DNA of 64,000 nt from Actinomadura violacea (GCF_017573465.1 NZ_JAGEPF010000002.1:124001-188000); one strand, 5' to 3'; shown: positions 31,004 through 39,480, numbered from the stretch's first letter. A program made the numbers and translations. The notes: a model not told the origin generated them from the sequence alone.

Positions 31004-31960
31004 TCAGCTGGAGCTTGTGGAATCTGCACTTGATGATTCCCTTTTGTCTTCGGCCTTGCCTAGCACATCAAGAACCGGAGTTTCCATCCGATTCGCGTAG
31101 ATAGATTCGGCGAGCATATATTGGGCCTCACGTAGGCGCTGAAAGGCGCTCAATAGCAACACGACAGCCACCGGCAGCAATATTAGGAATACCCATGAAT
31201 CCGCCGCAAGGGCGAGGAGTGCGGCAAAGGGAGTCAGTGGAACCGCAACGGCGGCCCGAAATTGAGCCTCAGCCCTAAGTCGATCATAGGCATCATAAAT
31301 CTCTGATTCGCGTCCCAGCAAACGTGCGGGAACCAGCGGCAGATCATCTATAAGCTCTTGTGTTAGATAATCAACCGCTGCTTCTCGCACTTCCTGCTCA
31401 AGTCTGTATTTGGTATCCTGATCTAGGTTTTCATAAGCGTTAGCGGTAATAACTTCATGAATGACATGGTGGCCTCGGGAAGGATGTAGCATCTTCCTGC
31501 GCAATTTCGCCGAAAACTCGTCCGCATAGCCGCCACCCGCAATTGCGGAAGTCAGGTCAGCGACATGGTCCCGCCGGATGCGTCCATCTATAGCGAGGCG
31601 CAGAGTTTTTCGAACTTTGTTTTCATTCTTCAATATCCGCAAGCCGATTCTTCTTGTAACTCTAAACCTGAATAGCATTGCCGCCGTACTAGTGCGATGC
31701 CTAACTGGAAGCTTGGTCAACCAGTCAGAAATAGCGACTGAAAGAACGCCAATTACGTAGGCTGTAAACGTAACCGCGGCAATCGTCGCCGGCTTGCCGA
31801 CTGACTTAGATATCTCTTGCACCTCACGCAGTAGGCCCGATGAATGTTTTGCATCCGGCAAATGACGTCCCCAAAGAAGCCAAATGACGGCAATCCACAT
31901 ATAGCCAGCCGCCAAGGGGGATCGAAGATCCCGTGCTCCGGGAAGCAGATTTGCTAGCAT
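31004..31960 (-). CDS. Four-TM hypothetical membrane protein in low-GC cargo
   Basis: This encodes 318 residues. Two transmembrane helices lie near the N-terminus (YMWIAVIWLLW and ATIAAVTFTAYVIGVLSVAI) and two near 230-270 (FAALLALAADSWVFLILLPVAVVLLL). About 150 charged residues between them probably face the cytoplasm. It ends in a Ser-rich tail. The base composition is clearly lower in GC than the rest of the window. No family is recognised; entry exclusion or abortive defence are possible roles by context only. Confidence 0.62.
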   Translation of the reverse strand: MLANLLPGARDLRSPLAAGYMWIAVIWLLWGRHLPDAKHSSGLLREVQEISKSVGKPATIAAVTFTAYVIGVLSVAISDWLTKLPVRHRTSTAAMLFRFRVTRRIGLRILKNENKVRKTLRLAIDGRIRRDHVADLTSAIAGGGYADEFSAKLRRKMLHPSRGHHVIHEVITANAYENLDQDTKYRLEQEVREAAVDYLTQELIDDLPLVPARLLGRESEIYDAYDRLRAEAQFRAAVAVPLTPFAALLALAADSWVFLILLPVAVVLLLSAFQRLREAQYMLAESIYANRMETPVLDVLGKAEDKRESSSADSTSSS

Positions 31961-32262
31961 CTATACACCTGCCCATTTGTGATCATCTATCCAAACAATG
32001 CTTGCATACGGATAAGGTCGGTCTTGCTGACTAACGGCCAGATGGCCATATCCGGCCCCAGGGACGGCCATCGAACTGGCACTGGGCGCCGAGACCGGTA
32101 CCTGCTATCCGTCGAACTGGTGACCACGGTGGTTGGTTCGGGAACGTGGGAGAGAGTCAGGGAGGGAGCGGAGTCTGTCTGCCACGCGGGGTGTTCCATT
32201 TACGTCCAGATGAACCCAGCGTGCGGGCATCCTTCCTGGTCAACGGCCTGACCGGTGCTGGT
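31961..32262. other. Gene-free right end of the AICE
   Basis: No convincing gene is seen in these 300 bp; a reading frame at 31979-32251 lacks codon bias. The stretch probably holds the promoter of the leftward cargo genes and attP sequences. GTGTTCCATT at 32191-32200 matches the repeat beside attL and is probably an integrase arm site. Confidence 0.5.
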
Positions 32263-32306
32263 CTCCGGAGCCGTGTGCGCAGGTTCGAATCCTGCAGGGG
32301 GCACCC
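32263..32306. repeat. attR of the AICE (44-bp tRNA-Arg 3' copy)
   Basis: It is identical to 16970-17013, beginning CTCCGGAGCC and ending GGGGGCACCC. It is not a tRNA gene, since the 5' acceptor, D arm and part of the anticodon arm are missing. It is also the left boundary of the older remnant. Confidence 0.92.
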
Positions 32307-32321
32307 AGAAACGATCAGCAG

Positions 32322-32363
32322 AAACCCGTTACGACCTGAGAAAACAGGCCGGACGGGTTTTTC
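32322..32363 (+). terminator. Terminator-like stem-loop after attR
   Basis: AAACCCGT and ACGGGTTT pair, and the right arm runs on into TTTTTCC. It occupies the position held by the tRNA terminator after the intact tRNA-Arg. Confidence 0.6.
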
Positions 32364-32620
32364 CGCTTGTGCAGCCCTGTGCAACCGGCTCTAGTGCATC
32401 AAGCAGACGGACGGCGAAGGGCTCAGCCGTGCACTCACTGATTTCGGTTCTGTCCACCCAGGCGACGTCGCCGACCTCTTTCGTGGGGTGCGGATCACCA
32501 CTGACCAGCAGGCAGCGGAAACGAGGGACGCCACCCCAAGCTTCATGTTCTTGTAGACGCAAGTCAGAGTCTCGGGCTCGGCCCTTGCCGCTTGATGGCG
32601 AGCACGCGTCCGTCCGTCAT
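32329..32620 (-). pseudogene. NUDIX hydrolase pseudogene
   Basis: On the reverse strand MTDGRVLAIKRQ, a NUDIX N-terminus, starts at 32620. The expected Nudix box is missing. Sequence resumes in another frame with ETLTCVYKNMKLGVASLV and then in a third frame with FRCLLVSGDPHPTKEVGDVAWVD, both typical of the C-terminal half. At least one deletion and one frameshift are therefore present. NUDIX genes are frequent AICE passengers. Confidence 0.68.
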
Positions 32621-32811
32621 AGGTCCTGTCGCCAGCTGCAGGTGAGCCGCCATTAGAGGGCCGCAAGGACGTTGACGCATGCCTCGACCGCCTGGACGGG
32701 CCTGGCCTCGGCCGCGCCGCTCGCGGGCGGGCGGGGGCACGCGCGTCACAGCCCTCGCCCGTGATGGCCGGCCGCTGTCACGCCACCGGACTTCAGAAGG
32801 GACCACCTCTC

Positions 32812-33171
32812 GTGCCTCACCCTGACGCTCGACCCGCCGGCGAAACGGTACCGGCCGACCTGACCGGCCTCGCCGCCGTGGTCGCCGAGAACATCCGGCG
32901 GCACTTCCCGGCCGAGGAGGAGCGGCACCGCCAGGTCCTCGCGCTCGCCGAGGAGGTCGGCGAGTTCGTCGGCGCCTACCGCCGCTGGGCCGGGATGGCC
33001 CGCCGCACCGGCGACTTCAGCGACGTCCGGGAGGAGCTGGCAGACGTCGTCATCACCGCCTACGTCACCGCGCACGTCCTGGACATCGACCTGGAGACTG
33101 CCTGGCGCGCCAAGGCCCGGCACATCCTGTCCCGCGGCTGGCGAGACCAGCCGGACGGAAACACGTCATAA
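32812..33171 (+). CDS. MazG-like nucleotide pyrophosphohydrolase
   Basis: This encodes 119 residues from a GTG with AAGGGA upstream. The all-alpha MazG signature is visible: HRQVLALAEEVGEFVGAYRRW (EExxE-type metal ligands) and REELADVVITAYVTAHVL (ExxD). Such proteins hydrolyse non-canonical or alarmone nucleotides. It is the only intact enzyme gene on the left half of the remnant. An upstream ATG at 32761 is possible but lacks support. Confidence 0.78.
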   Translation: MPHPDARPAGETVPADLTGLAAVVAENIRRHFPAEEERHRQVLALAEEVGEFVGAYRRWAGMARRTGDFSDVREELADVVITAYVTAHVLDIDLETAWRAKARHILSRGWRDQPDGNTS

Positions 33172-33206
33172 GGTCCGGCTGATGGGTCTGCCGGACGAGG
33201 CAGCGA

Positions 33207-33882
33207 GCGCTCCGAAGTCATCCAGGCCGCCCGCCGTGGGGAGGGCTTCGGCATCACCGTCCATTTCCACGCTCGCGGATCCGGCGGTCTTGCGCGACGT
33301 CCTGGACGCGTGCGCGACCAACCTCGACGGCACCCCGTCCGCGCCGGCCTACCTGAGCCGCCGGCGACGCGTGCTGTCCAACGTCCTGAAATACGCCGTC
33401 GTTCAGAAGCGGCCGGCCGCCAACCCGCTCAACGATCCCGACCTTCGATGGGGCCGCGGCCGCCGCGAAGTCCGCGTGGTGCCCATCCCACCGGAGCTGG
33501 CCGTCCTGCTTCGCGAGCACATCCGCCGGTTCGGCGTCTCGCGCCGGACGGCCGGCTCTTCCGCTCCGTCAGCGGCGGGATCATCCATCCCTCGACGTAC
33601 TGGCGCGTCTGGCACCGCGCCCGCGCGATCGGCCTGGGTCCTGACGAGCAGAAGTCACCGGTCTTGGGCCGCCCATACGACCTCCGCCACGGCGGCGTGT
33701 CCTGGCGCCTCTACGCAGGCGTCCCGGCCCCGCAGGTAGCCGAGTGGGCGGGCCACAGCCTCGAAGTACTGCAGAAGATCTACGCCAAGGTCGTCGCCGG
33801 CTTCGACGACGTCTGGTTCCAGCGCATGGACGACGTCCTGGACGGCCACCCCGGCTCCACCAACGGGGGAGACAACTCATGA
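33207..33882 (+). pseudogene. Integrase pseudogene (AICE tyrosine recombinase)
   Basis: SEVIQAARRGEGFGI, then LDACATNLDGTPSAPAYLSRRRRVLSNVLKYAV, then VPIPPELAVLLREHIRRFGV, and after a frameshift near 33538 YDLRHGGVSWRLYAGV and AGHSLEVLQKIYAKVV all align with the intact integrase at 17203-18570. Two internal deletions remove parts of the core domain and the first catalytic Arg. The C-terminal Arg, His and Tyr remain. It cannot be active. Confidence 0.85.
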
Positions 33883-33937
33883 CCGCCCAACGGTTCGTCG
33901 AGTCGCGCCCTCGTGGGCGACAGCCGTCCGCCCCGAA

Positions 33938-34426
33938 CTACTCCAAATGCTTGCGCATCAGCGTGCACACCGTCTCGTACCGGGTGGTGGTTCCGTCCGG
34001 CCCCTCCACCTCCCACGAGTCGGGCGCGCTCCCGTAGGCGACGTACCCGAGCCGCTCATACAACGCCCGGGCCCGCGGGTTGCTCTCTTCGACGCCCAAC
34101 TCAGCGCGATCCAAGCCGCGGGCACGGATCCGCTGCTCGGCAGCCTGAATCAGAATGGTGCCGATCCCGCACGACTGCAGCGCCGCGTGAACGGCCAACT
34201 GCCAGAGGGTCCCCGCACCGGGCTTCTCGGCGTAGTCCACTCCGCCGACCGCCACCGGCAGACCGGACGGCGGGCAGACGGCGAGGTAGTCCACCTCGCC
34301 ACGCGCGGCCCGATCCAGAGCCTTGGCCATGCTCACCAGGTGCGCGGCCGACCCGGACCAAGCGCAGGAGGGAAGATCCTCGTGGATCAGGTCGCGGACG
34401 GTCAGCGACACCGTGATGTCGGCCAT
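33938..34426 (-). CDS. GNAT family N-acetyltransferase
   Basis: This encodes 162 residues. The acetyl-CoA loop is LQSCGIGTILIQAAEQRIRARG (Q-x-x-G-x-G). The C-terminal GVEESNPRARALYERLGYV is typical of GNAT enzymes. The substrate is unknown. The ATG at 34426 follows AAAGGTAGG. It lies between the integrase pseudogene and the third att copy, so it may be cargo of the old element. Confidence 0.82.
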   Translation of the reverse strand: MADITVSLTVRDLIHEDLPSCAWSGSAAHLVSMAKALDRAARGEVDYLAVCPPSGLPVAVGGVDYAEKPGAGTLWQLAVHAALQSCGIGTILIQAAEQRIRARGLDRAELGVEESNPRARALYERLGYVAYGSAPDSWEVEGPDGTTTRYETVCTLMRKHLE

Positions 34427-34612
34427 GAGCCCTACCTTTCGCTCTCCGGTGTTCCCGCGGTGGCGGGGCCGGCTAACGCTAACGCCGGACGTCTTCACGC
34501 CGCGATCGAGTTCGTGGAGCACCAACTCTCAGCGCGGCGCCAGGACCAACCGTGAAACAAATCGACACCAGGGGCAGTGTTCCTACTGGTCAGGGCCTTG
34601 CTCGCGCAACCT

Positions 34613-34651
34613 CTCCGGTGCCATGTGCGCAGGTTCGAATCCTGCAGGGGG
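34613..34651. repeat. Degenerate third copy of the tRNA-Arg att sequence
   Basis: A 28-bp exact match to the tRNA 3' end lies at 34624-34651 (TGTGCGCAGG to CAGGGGG). Upstream, CTCCGG matches and is followed by mismatches. GTGTTCC at 34577 resembles the arm motif of the intact AICE. It marks the right end of the older insertion. Confidence 0.82.
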
Positions 34652-34998
34652 TGCCTCAAAACGATCAGCCACAACAAAGGCCGGCCGGAACAAAGCAGCC
34701 CGCCAAGCGGGGAAGATCGGGACCGTGCGACGTCACCCGAACTGGACCTTAGCCACCGCCGTACTGAGCCGCATCATTCCGGGCGCGACCGGCTTCACGC
34801 CCGACCAGACGCCGGTGTCGGCGGACGAGGTCGTTATTCGTGGGAGTTTCGGTTGAGTTTTGATCTCGGCGTGTGGTCGGACATGGGTGTTGTGATGCCG
34901 ATTTCTTGGTCACGGGCCGAGGAGGTGGCTCCGTACGTCGTTGGGTTGGAGGGCAGATTTCAGTGTTGGTTGGTTGGGCGGGTGATGGTGGGGTGCCT
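34652..34998. other. Stretch without a convincing gene
   Basis: No gene with family support is present. A 43-codon frame starts at a GTG at 34725 and ends at 34856, and reads VRRHPNWTLATAVLSRIIPG; it may be a gene fragment. The promoter of the methyltransferase/ATP-grasp pair should be in the last 140 bp, which are less GC-rich. Confidence 0.45.
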
Positions 34999-35748
34999 GT
35001 GAACTTTGGCCCTACGGCCCATGACTACGCCAGGTATCGGACGGAGTTCCCGCCTGAGTTGTTCGACAGGCTGGCCGGTTCGGGGATCGGTCTGGCCGGC
35101 CAGCGGGTCGTTGACGTGGGGACCGGGACGGGGGTGCTGGCGCGCGGCTTCGCTGCGGCCGGTTGCACGGTGGTCGGGGTCGACGTTGCGCCTGAGCTGC
35201 TCGCCGAGGCGGAGCGGGGCGGTGGGGGCGAGAGGGTGTCGTACCGGTGTGCGCCCGGAGAGGACACCGGGTTGCCCAGCGGGGTGTGGGACGTGGTCAG
35301 CGCGGGACAGTGCTGGCATTGGCTCGACCGGGCGCGTGCCGCTGCTGAAGCCCGTCGCCTGCTCGTTGCCGGGGGTGCGCTGGTCATCTGCTACCGCGAC
35401 TTTTCCACCGAGCCCGGGAGCGTTGGTGGTGTCAGTCTCGAGTTGGCCGTGGCCTACAACTCGGATTGGCCGGAGGTCGGAGGGCTGGCCGAGAACCCGC
35501 AGTGGGGTGACGAACTTGCCGCGGCCGGGTTCGGTGATCTGCAGGGCTTTGGTTTTGACGTTGTCGTGCCGTTCACTCATGAGGCGTGGCGGGGACGCAT
35601 GCGCAGCTCCAGCGGGATTGGCGCCACACTGACGGCGGAGCAGATCAGCGCTTTTGATGATGAGTTGGCCCGGCTGCTGAGCGAGTGGTTTCCTGAGGAG
35701 ATTCTGCAGGTTCCGCATCGCATTCAGGTGCTTTCCGGGAGGCGTTGA
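34999..35748 (+). CDS. Class I SAM-dependent methyltransferase
   Basis: This encodes 249 residues. Motif I is VVDVGTGTGVLARGF, followed by VGVDVAPELL and the acidic VSAGQCWHWLD, typical of UbiE/COQ5-like small-molecule methyltransferases. The C-terminal half is substrate-binding. The GTG at 34999 is preceded by GGTGGGG. The ATP-grasp gene follows within 7 bp. The substrate is unknown. Confidence 0.8.
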   Translation: MNFGPTAHDYARYRTEFPPELFDRLAGSGIGLAGQRVVDVGTGTGVLARGFAAAGCTVVGVDVAPELLAEAERGGGGERVSYRCAPGEDTGLPSGVWDVVSAGQCWHWLDRARAAAEARRLLVAGGALVICYRDFSTEPGSVGGVSLELAVAYNSDWPEVGGLAENPQWGDELAAAGFGDLQGFGFDVVVPFTHEAWRGRMRSSSGIGATLTAEQISAFDDELARLLSEWFPEEILQVPHRIQVLSGRR

Positions 35749-35754
35749 GGCCGG

Positions 35755-36516
35755 GTGGGTACGCGTCGAGCATTTCTGGTTCCGCCGCGCGCGACCATGA
35801 CCGGTCGGCTGCTGGCAGAGGCGGCCGCGGGGCGTGGGATGGACGTGCGCACGTTGTCGGGGCATCCGATCCCGGCTGAACTGAAAGGGCGCGCTCACCT
35901 GTATGGCGGGGAGCGTTTCGCCGAGGCGGTGGCGTCCGTGTTGGACGTGGTTTTGTTGGACCCGCCTCTCGATCTCCTTGTGGCGCTGCCTGATTACTTC
36001 ACCGGTAGGCGCGTCGAGCTGATCACTCTGGAAGAGGCTCGGCGGCATGCCGAGCCGCGCTTCGTCAAGCCGGCCAGTGGGAAGGCGTTTCCGGCCAAGG
36101 TACGTCCGGACGGCTTGAGTCTGCCGTCGCATCTGCCTGACGGGTTTCTGGTGCTGTCCGCTGAGCCGGTCGTGTTCGCTGAGGAGTATCGGCTCCACAT
36201 TCTGGACGGCGAGGTGCGTGCCGCTAGCCGCTACGCCGTTTTCGGGACGCTGGACAGCGCGCCGCTGCCGCCGATGCATGCCGCGTTGGGCTTTGGTGCT
36301 GAGGTGGTGGACCATCTGGCGGGCAGGCTGCCGAGTGCTGTGGTGGTCGACGTGGGGATCATTGCGGGCAGTGATCGGTTCGCCGTTGTTGAGAGTAATG
36401 AGGCCTGGTTCAGCAACGCCTATGCCTCGGACGTTGAGCGCGTCCTGGACGTCGTCCTGCGGGCGGCTGGGCCCGCGCACGAAATGCGGAGCAAGGATCG
36501 ACCATTCGCGCGGTGA
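35755..36516 (+). CDS. ATP-grasp domain protein
   Basis: This encodes 253 residues. RFVKPASGKAFPAKV near 105 is the ATP-binding Lys region and VVFAEEYRLHILDGEVRAASRY the second ATP-grasp segment; VVDVGIIAGSDRFAVVESNEAW near 200-220 supplies metal ligands. The family ligates carboxylates to amines or thiols. It probably forms an operon with the methyltransferase upstream. No short peptide substrate gene is clearly present. The GTG start is tentative; an ATG at 35797 (MTGRLL) is an alternative. Confidence 0.75.
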   Translation: MGTRRAFLVPPRATMTGRLLAEAAAGRGMDVRTLSGHPIPAELKGRAHLYGGERFAEAVASVLDVVLLDPPLDLLVALPDYFTGRRVELITLEEARRHAEPRFVKPASGKAFPAKVRPDGLSLPSHLPDGFLVLSAEPVVFAEEYRLHILDGEVRAASRYAVFGTLDSAPLPPMHAALGFGAEVVDHLAGRLPSAVVVDVGIIAGSDRFAVVESNEAWFSNAYASDVERVLDVVLRAAGPAHEMRSKDRPFAR

Positions 36517-36525
36517 CGGCCTCTT

Positions 36526-37368
36526 TCAGGCGGGGGTGGTGGTTAGGGAGAGGAGGATCATCGTGTCGTGGTCGGGGGTACCGGGGTCGGCCTGGTAGAC
36601 GGAGATGCGCTGGCGGTCGGCGTCCAGGTGGAGGACCTCGAAGTCGAGGGTGAGGGTGCCGACGCGGGGGTGGTGGAAGGTCTTGCGGTCGCCGCGGCGG
36701 GCCTGGACGTCGTGGCGCTGCCAGATCCGTGCGAACTCGGGGCTCGCGGCGGTGAGCTCGTCGATCAGCGCGGTGAGGGCCGGGTCGTGGGGGTCGGTGG
36801 CGGTGAGGCTGCGGAGCTGGGCGGCGCTGGTGGCGGCGGCCTTGTCCCAGTCGTCAAGGACGTCGTGTGCGGCGGGGTGCAGGAACACGTAGCGGATGGT
36901 GTTGCGCCGCTCGGGCGGCCATTCGTCCATGCCCGCGAACAGGGCGAGGCCCTCGGGGTTGGCGGCGAGCATGTCGCTGGTCCGGCTGAGCACGTAGGCG
37001 GGGCAGGGGCGGAGCCGCTCCAGGAGGCGGAGCACCCCGGTCCGGACGACGGGCGGATCCGGGACGGGGGACGGCGGGACGCGTCCGGCGGCCTGGTTGG
37101 CGAGTGCGAGCAGGTGGTCCTGCTCCTCGGCGTCCAGCCGTAGCGCGCGGGCGAGCGCGTCGAGGACGGCGGGTCCGGGGTTGGTCTCTTTTCCCTGCTC
37201 AAGGCGGATGTAGTAGTCGATGCTCACGCCGGCCAGCGCGGCGATCTCCTCGCGCCGCAGGCCGGGGGTGCGGCGCAGTCCGGGGCCGGTGGGCAGGCCC
37301 ACGTCGGTGGGGTTCAGCCGGGCGCGGCGCGCGCGCAGGTAGTCGCCGAGCGCGCTGTTGGAGGGCAC
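36526..37368 (-). CDS. XRE regulator with MmyB-like ligand-binding domain
   Basis: This encodes 280 residues. The helix-turn-helix region has the GLRRTPGLRREEIAALAGVSIDYYIRLEQGK signature of this family. Residues about 105-275 are the MmyB-like PAS-type domain (PAYVLSRTSDMLAANPEGLALF, DDWDKAAATSAAQLR). Family members often control a divergent transporter or oxidoreductase gene. Here an MFS exporter starts 131 bp away on the other strand, so that gene is the likely target. Confidence 0.88.
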   Translation of the reverse strand: MPSNSALGDYLRARRARLNPTDVGLPTGPGLRRTPGLRREEIAALAGVSIDYYIRLEQGKETNPGPAVLDALARALRLDAEEQDHLLALANQAAGRVPPSPVPDPPVVRTGVLRLLERLRPCPAYVLSRTSDMLAANPEGLALFAGMDEWPPERRNTIRYVFLHPAAHDVLDDWDKAAATSAAQLRSLTATDPHDPALTALIDELTAASPEFARIWQRHDVQARRGDRKTFHHPRVGTLTLDFEVLHLDADRQRISVYQADPGTPDHDTMILLSLTTTPA

Positions 37369-37499
37369 GGGTTCAGTGTGCCAGCGGCCGGTTCCGTGTG
37401 GGTGGCCGTGTCACTGCCAGGAACGTCGCCACCTTCAACGCGGGCGCTTACGGGAGCACCTTGGACGCATCAGGCGGATCGGTCGTGTGGGAGAACGTC

Positions 37500-38894
37500 A
37501 TGGGCAGTGCGCAGGTCACCGCACCGCGGACGCGGCGTGAGCCGGTGCCGGGGTTCGGGGCGCGGTTCGTCGCGGCGGTGTCGCTGGGGTCGGTGCTGAA
37601 TCCGATCAACTCGTCGATCATCGCGGTGGCGCTGGTGGCGATCGGGCACGCGTTCGGTGCCGGGACCGATCGGACGACCTGGCTCGTGTCGGCGCTGTAC
37701 CTGGCCACCGCCGTCGGGCAGCCGACCATGGGACGGCTCGCGGACCGTCTCGGTGCCCGCCGCGTGTACCTCGCCGGCACGGTGCTGGTCGGCGCCGGCG
37801 GGCCGCTGGGTTTTCTCGGCTGGTCGCTGCCCGCCCTGGTCGCGGCCCGGGTGGTCATCGGGCTGGGCACTTCGGCGGCGTATCCGGCGGCGATGGCGAT
37901 GGTGCGCCGGCGGGCGCAGCGGCTGGGGACCGACGCCCCCGGCGGGGTCCTCAGCGCGCTGGCGATCGCCGGGCAGGTCAGCATGGCGGTCGGGCCGCCG
38001 CTCGGCGGGCTGCTGATCGCCACGGGCGGCTGGCGGACGACGTTCCTGGTGAACGTCCCGCTGGCGGTCGCCGGTGCGGCGGCCGCGCTGGCCTGGCTGC
38101 CCAAGGACGAGCCGCGCGACGCCGGTGTCTCGTTGCGGCGGGCTCTCGATCCGTGCGGCGTCCTGCTGTTCACCGCGGCGCTCACGGCGTTGCTGGTGTT
38201 CCTGATGAGGCTCGCTGATCCTCGCTGGTGGCTGCTCGTTGTGGCGGTGGCTCTGCTCGGCGCGCTCACCGCCTGGGAGCTCCGGGTCGACGCGCCGTTC
38301 ATCGATCTGCGGATGCTGGCGCACAACCGCACCCTGACCAGCACTTATGTCCGGTACGGGGTCACGATGCTGGTGACCTACTGCTTCGTCTACGGCTGGA
38401 CGATGTGGCTGGAGCAGGGCACCGGACGGTCGGCGTCCGAGTCCGGGCTGCTGATGCTGCCGTCGTTCGCGGTGGCCACCGCGGTCTCGGCGTTCGCGGC
38501 GCGGCGCCGGGTCTGGCCGGCCCTGGTCGCCGGGACGGCGGCGCTCACCGTCGGCTGCGGCACCCTCTTGCTGCTCGACCACGTGACGCCGCTGTGGGCG
38601 CTGTCGGCGGTCAGTGTCGTGTTCGGCGTGCAGAACGGCCTCAACATCGTCACCAACCAGGCCGCCATGTACGCCCAGGCCCCCGCCGAGCAGACGGGCG
38701 CCGCCGCGGGGCTGCTGCGCACCTTCATGTACCTCGGCGCGATCGCGTCGGCGAGCCTGATCGGTTTCGCCTACGGCGCCCGTGCCACCGACGCGGGACT
38801 CCACCGGCTCGCCGCGATCCTCACCGTCGCGTCGCTGATCCTGCTGGTCACGACGGTGTTCGACCGGACCTTGCGGGCCGTCGGACCGCGGTGA
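37500..38894 (+). CDS. MFS drug-efflux-type transporter
   Basis: This encodes 464 residues with about 14 hydrophobic segments, matching DHA2-type exporters. Motif A is GRLADRLGARRVYLAG; motif C-like residues occur in GQVSMAVGPPLGGLL. The substrate is unknown. The ATG at 37500 gives a short cytoplasmic N-terminus; upstream in-frame starts overlap the divergent regulator. It is flanked by the XRE regulator on the left and a TetR regulator that converges from the right. Confidence 0.85.
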   Translation: MGSAQVTAPRTRREPVPGFGARFVAAVSLGSVLNPINSSIIAVALVAIGHAFGAGTDRTTWLVSALYLATAVGQPTMGRLADRLGARRVYLAGTVLVGAGGPLGFLGWSLPALVAARVVIGLGTSAAYPAAMAMVRRRAQRLGTDAPGGVLSALAIAGQVSMAVGPPLGGLLIATGGWRTTFLVNVPLAVAGAAAALAWLPKDEPRDAGVSLRRALDPCGVLLFTAALTALLVFLMRLADPRWWLLVVAVALLGALTAWELRVDAPFIDLRMLAHNRTLTSTYVRYGVTMLVTYCFVYGWTMWLEQGTGRSASESGLLMLPSFAVATAVSAFAARRRVWPALVAGTAALTVGCGTLLLLDHVTPLWALSAVSVVFGVQNGLNIVTNQAAMYAQAPAEQTGAAAGLLRTFMYLGAIASASLIGFAYGARATDAGLHRLAAILTVASLILLVTTVFDRTLRAVGPR

Positions 38895-39455
38895 TCAACG
38901 CTGGCGGATCGTCCGGGCGACGATGTCGGCGGTCACCCGCAACGGGCCGGTGTCGTGGCCGGTGCGGCTCAGGATGAGGGCTCCCTCGAACGCGGCGAAC
39001 ACGTAGGTCGCCAGGTCGTCCGGCGATTCGAGCCCTTCGGCGGCGAACCGCCGTGCCGTCGCGGCGCGCCAGCCGGCGAACACGTCGGCGCACGCGTGGC
39101 GCAGCGGTTCGCTGGTGGTGGCCGCCTCCAGCGCGACGGTGGCGATCGGGCAGCCGTCGGCCCATCCCGACTTCTCCAGGGCTTCGGCGCTCAGCCGGAA
39201 CATGTCCCGGACGGCCTCGTCCGAGGCTCCGGCCCGCTCGTACACCAGGTCGAAAAGGCGCAGGTAGCGCCCGCCGGAATGCTCGACCGTCTCGATGCCC
39301 AGCTGTTCCTTGCCGCGCGGGAAGAAGTGGTAGAGCGACCCCCACGGCGCTCCCGCCTCCGCCGTGATCTGCTTCAGCCCGGTCGCCGCGTACCCCTGCT
39401 CCCGGAACAGCTGCGCCGCGGCCTCGAGCAGGCGCGCCCGCGTGTCGGAACCCAT
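38895..39455 (-). CDS. TetR family regulator
   Basis: This encodes 186 residues. The N-terminal helix-turn-helix reads ARLLEAAAQLFREQGYAATGLKQITAEAGAPWGSLYHFFP. The C-terminal domain resembles the LmrA/YxaF group (SGWADGCPIATVALEAA). It is divergent from the crotonase gene with only 53 bp between starts, where a near-palindrome lies. It probably represses itself and that gene. Confidence 0.88.
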   Translation of the reverse strand: MGSDTRARLLEAAAQLFREQGYAATGLKQITAEAGAPWGSLYHFFPRGKEQLGIETVEHSGGRYLRLFDLVYERAGASDEAVRDMFRLSAEALEKSGWADGCPIATVALEAATTSEPLRHACADVFAGWRAATARRFAAEGLESPDDLATYVFAAFEGALILSRTGHDTGPLRVTADIVARTIRQR

Positions 39456-39480
39456 GGCGGAAGCCTAGCCCTTGCACTCG

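Larger units (their letters stand above)
16970..32306. mobile_element. Actinomycete integrative and conjugative element (AICE, prim-pol type)
   Basis: The element begins in the 3' half of tRNA-Arg and ends at a 44-bp exact copy of that half (32263-32306). Gene order matches AICEs: int and xis beside the tRNA, replication genes, then an FtsK/TraB transfer module with small membrane proteins, and a GntR (KorSA-like) repressor. The pairing of a prim-pol with a DUF3631 ATPase fits the prim-pol AICE class. All backbone genes look intact. Cargo comprises a DpdA-like gene, a methyltransferase and a low-GC membrane-protein pair. Confidence 0.9.
32307..34651. mobile_element. Remnant of an older tRNA-Arg-integrated element
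   Basis: Between the AICE attR and a degenerate third att copy lie a NUDIX pseudogene, a MazG-like gene, an integrase pseudogene related to the AICE integrase, and a GNAT gene. No replication or transfer genes remain. The integrase remnant faces the right att copy, the reverse of the intact AICE, so it was a different element. Confidence 0.72.

Noticed and set aside
31979..32251. 90-codon frame near the AICE right end
   Set aside because: It has no codon-position bias or ribosome binding site, and it overlaps the probable attP arm region.
32263..32306. Possible second tRNA-Arg gene
   Set aside because: Only the 3' half is present; there is no 5' acceptor strand, D arm or complete anticodon stem. 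It is the att duplication. The same holds for 34613-34651.
34725..34856. Possible RiPP precursor upstream of the methyltransferase and ATP-grasp genes (graspetide-like set)
   Set aside because: The 43-residue frame has no repeated Thr/Asp or Thr/Glu core and no good ribosome binding site, and the enzymes are not of the known graspetide types. It is too weak to claim.
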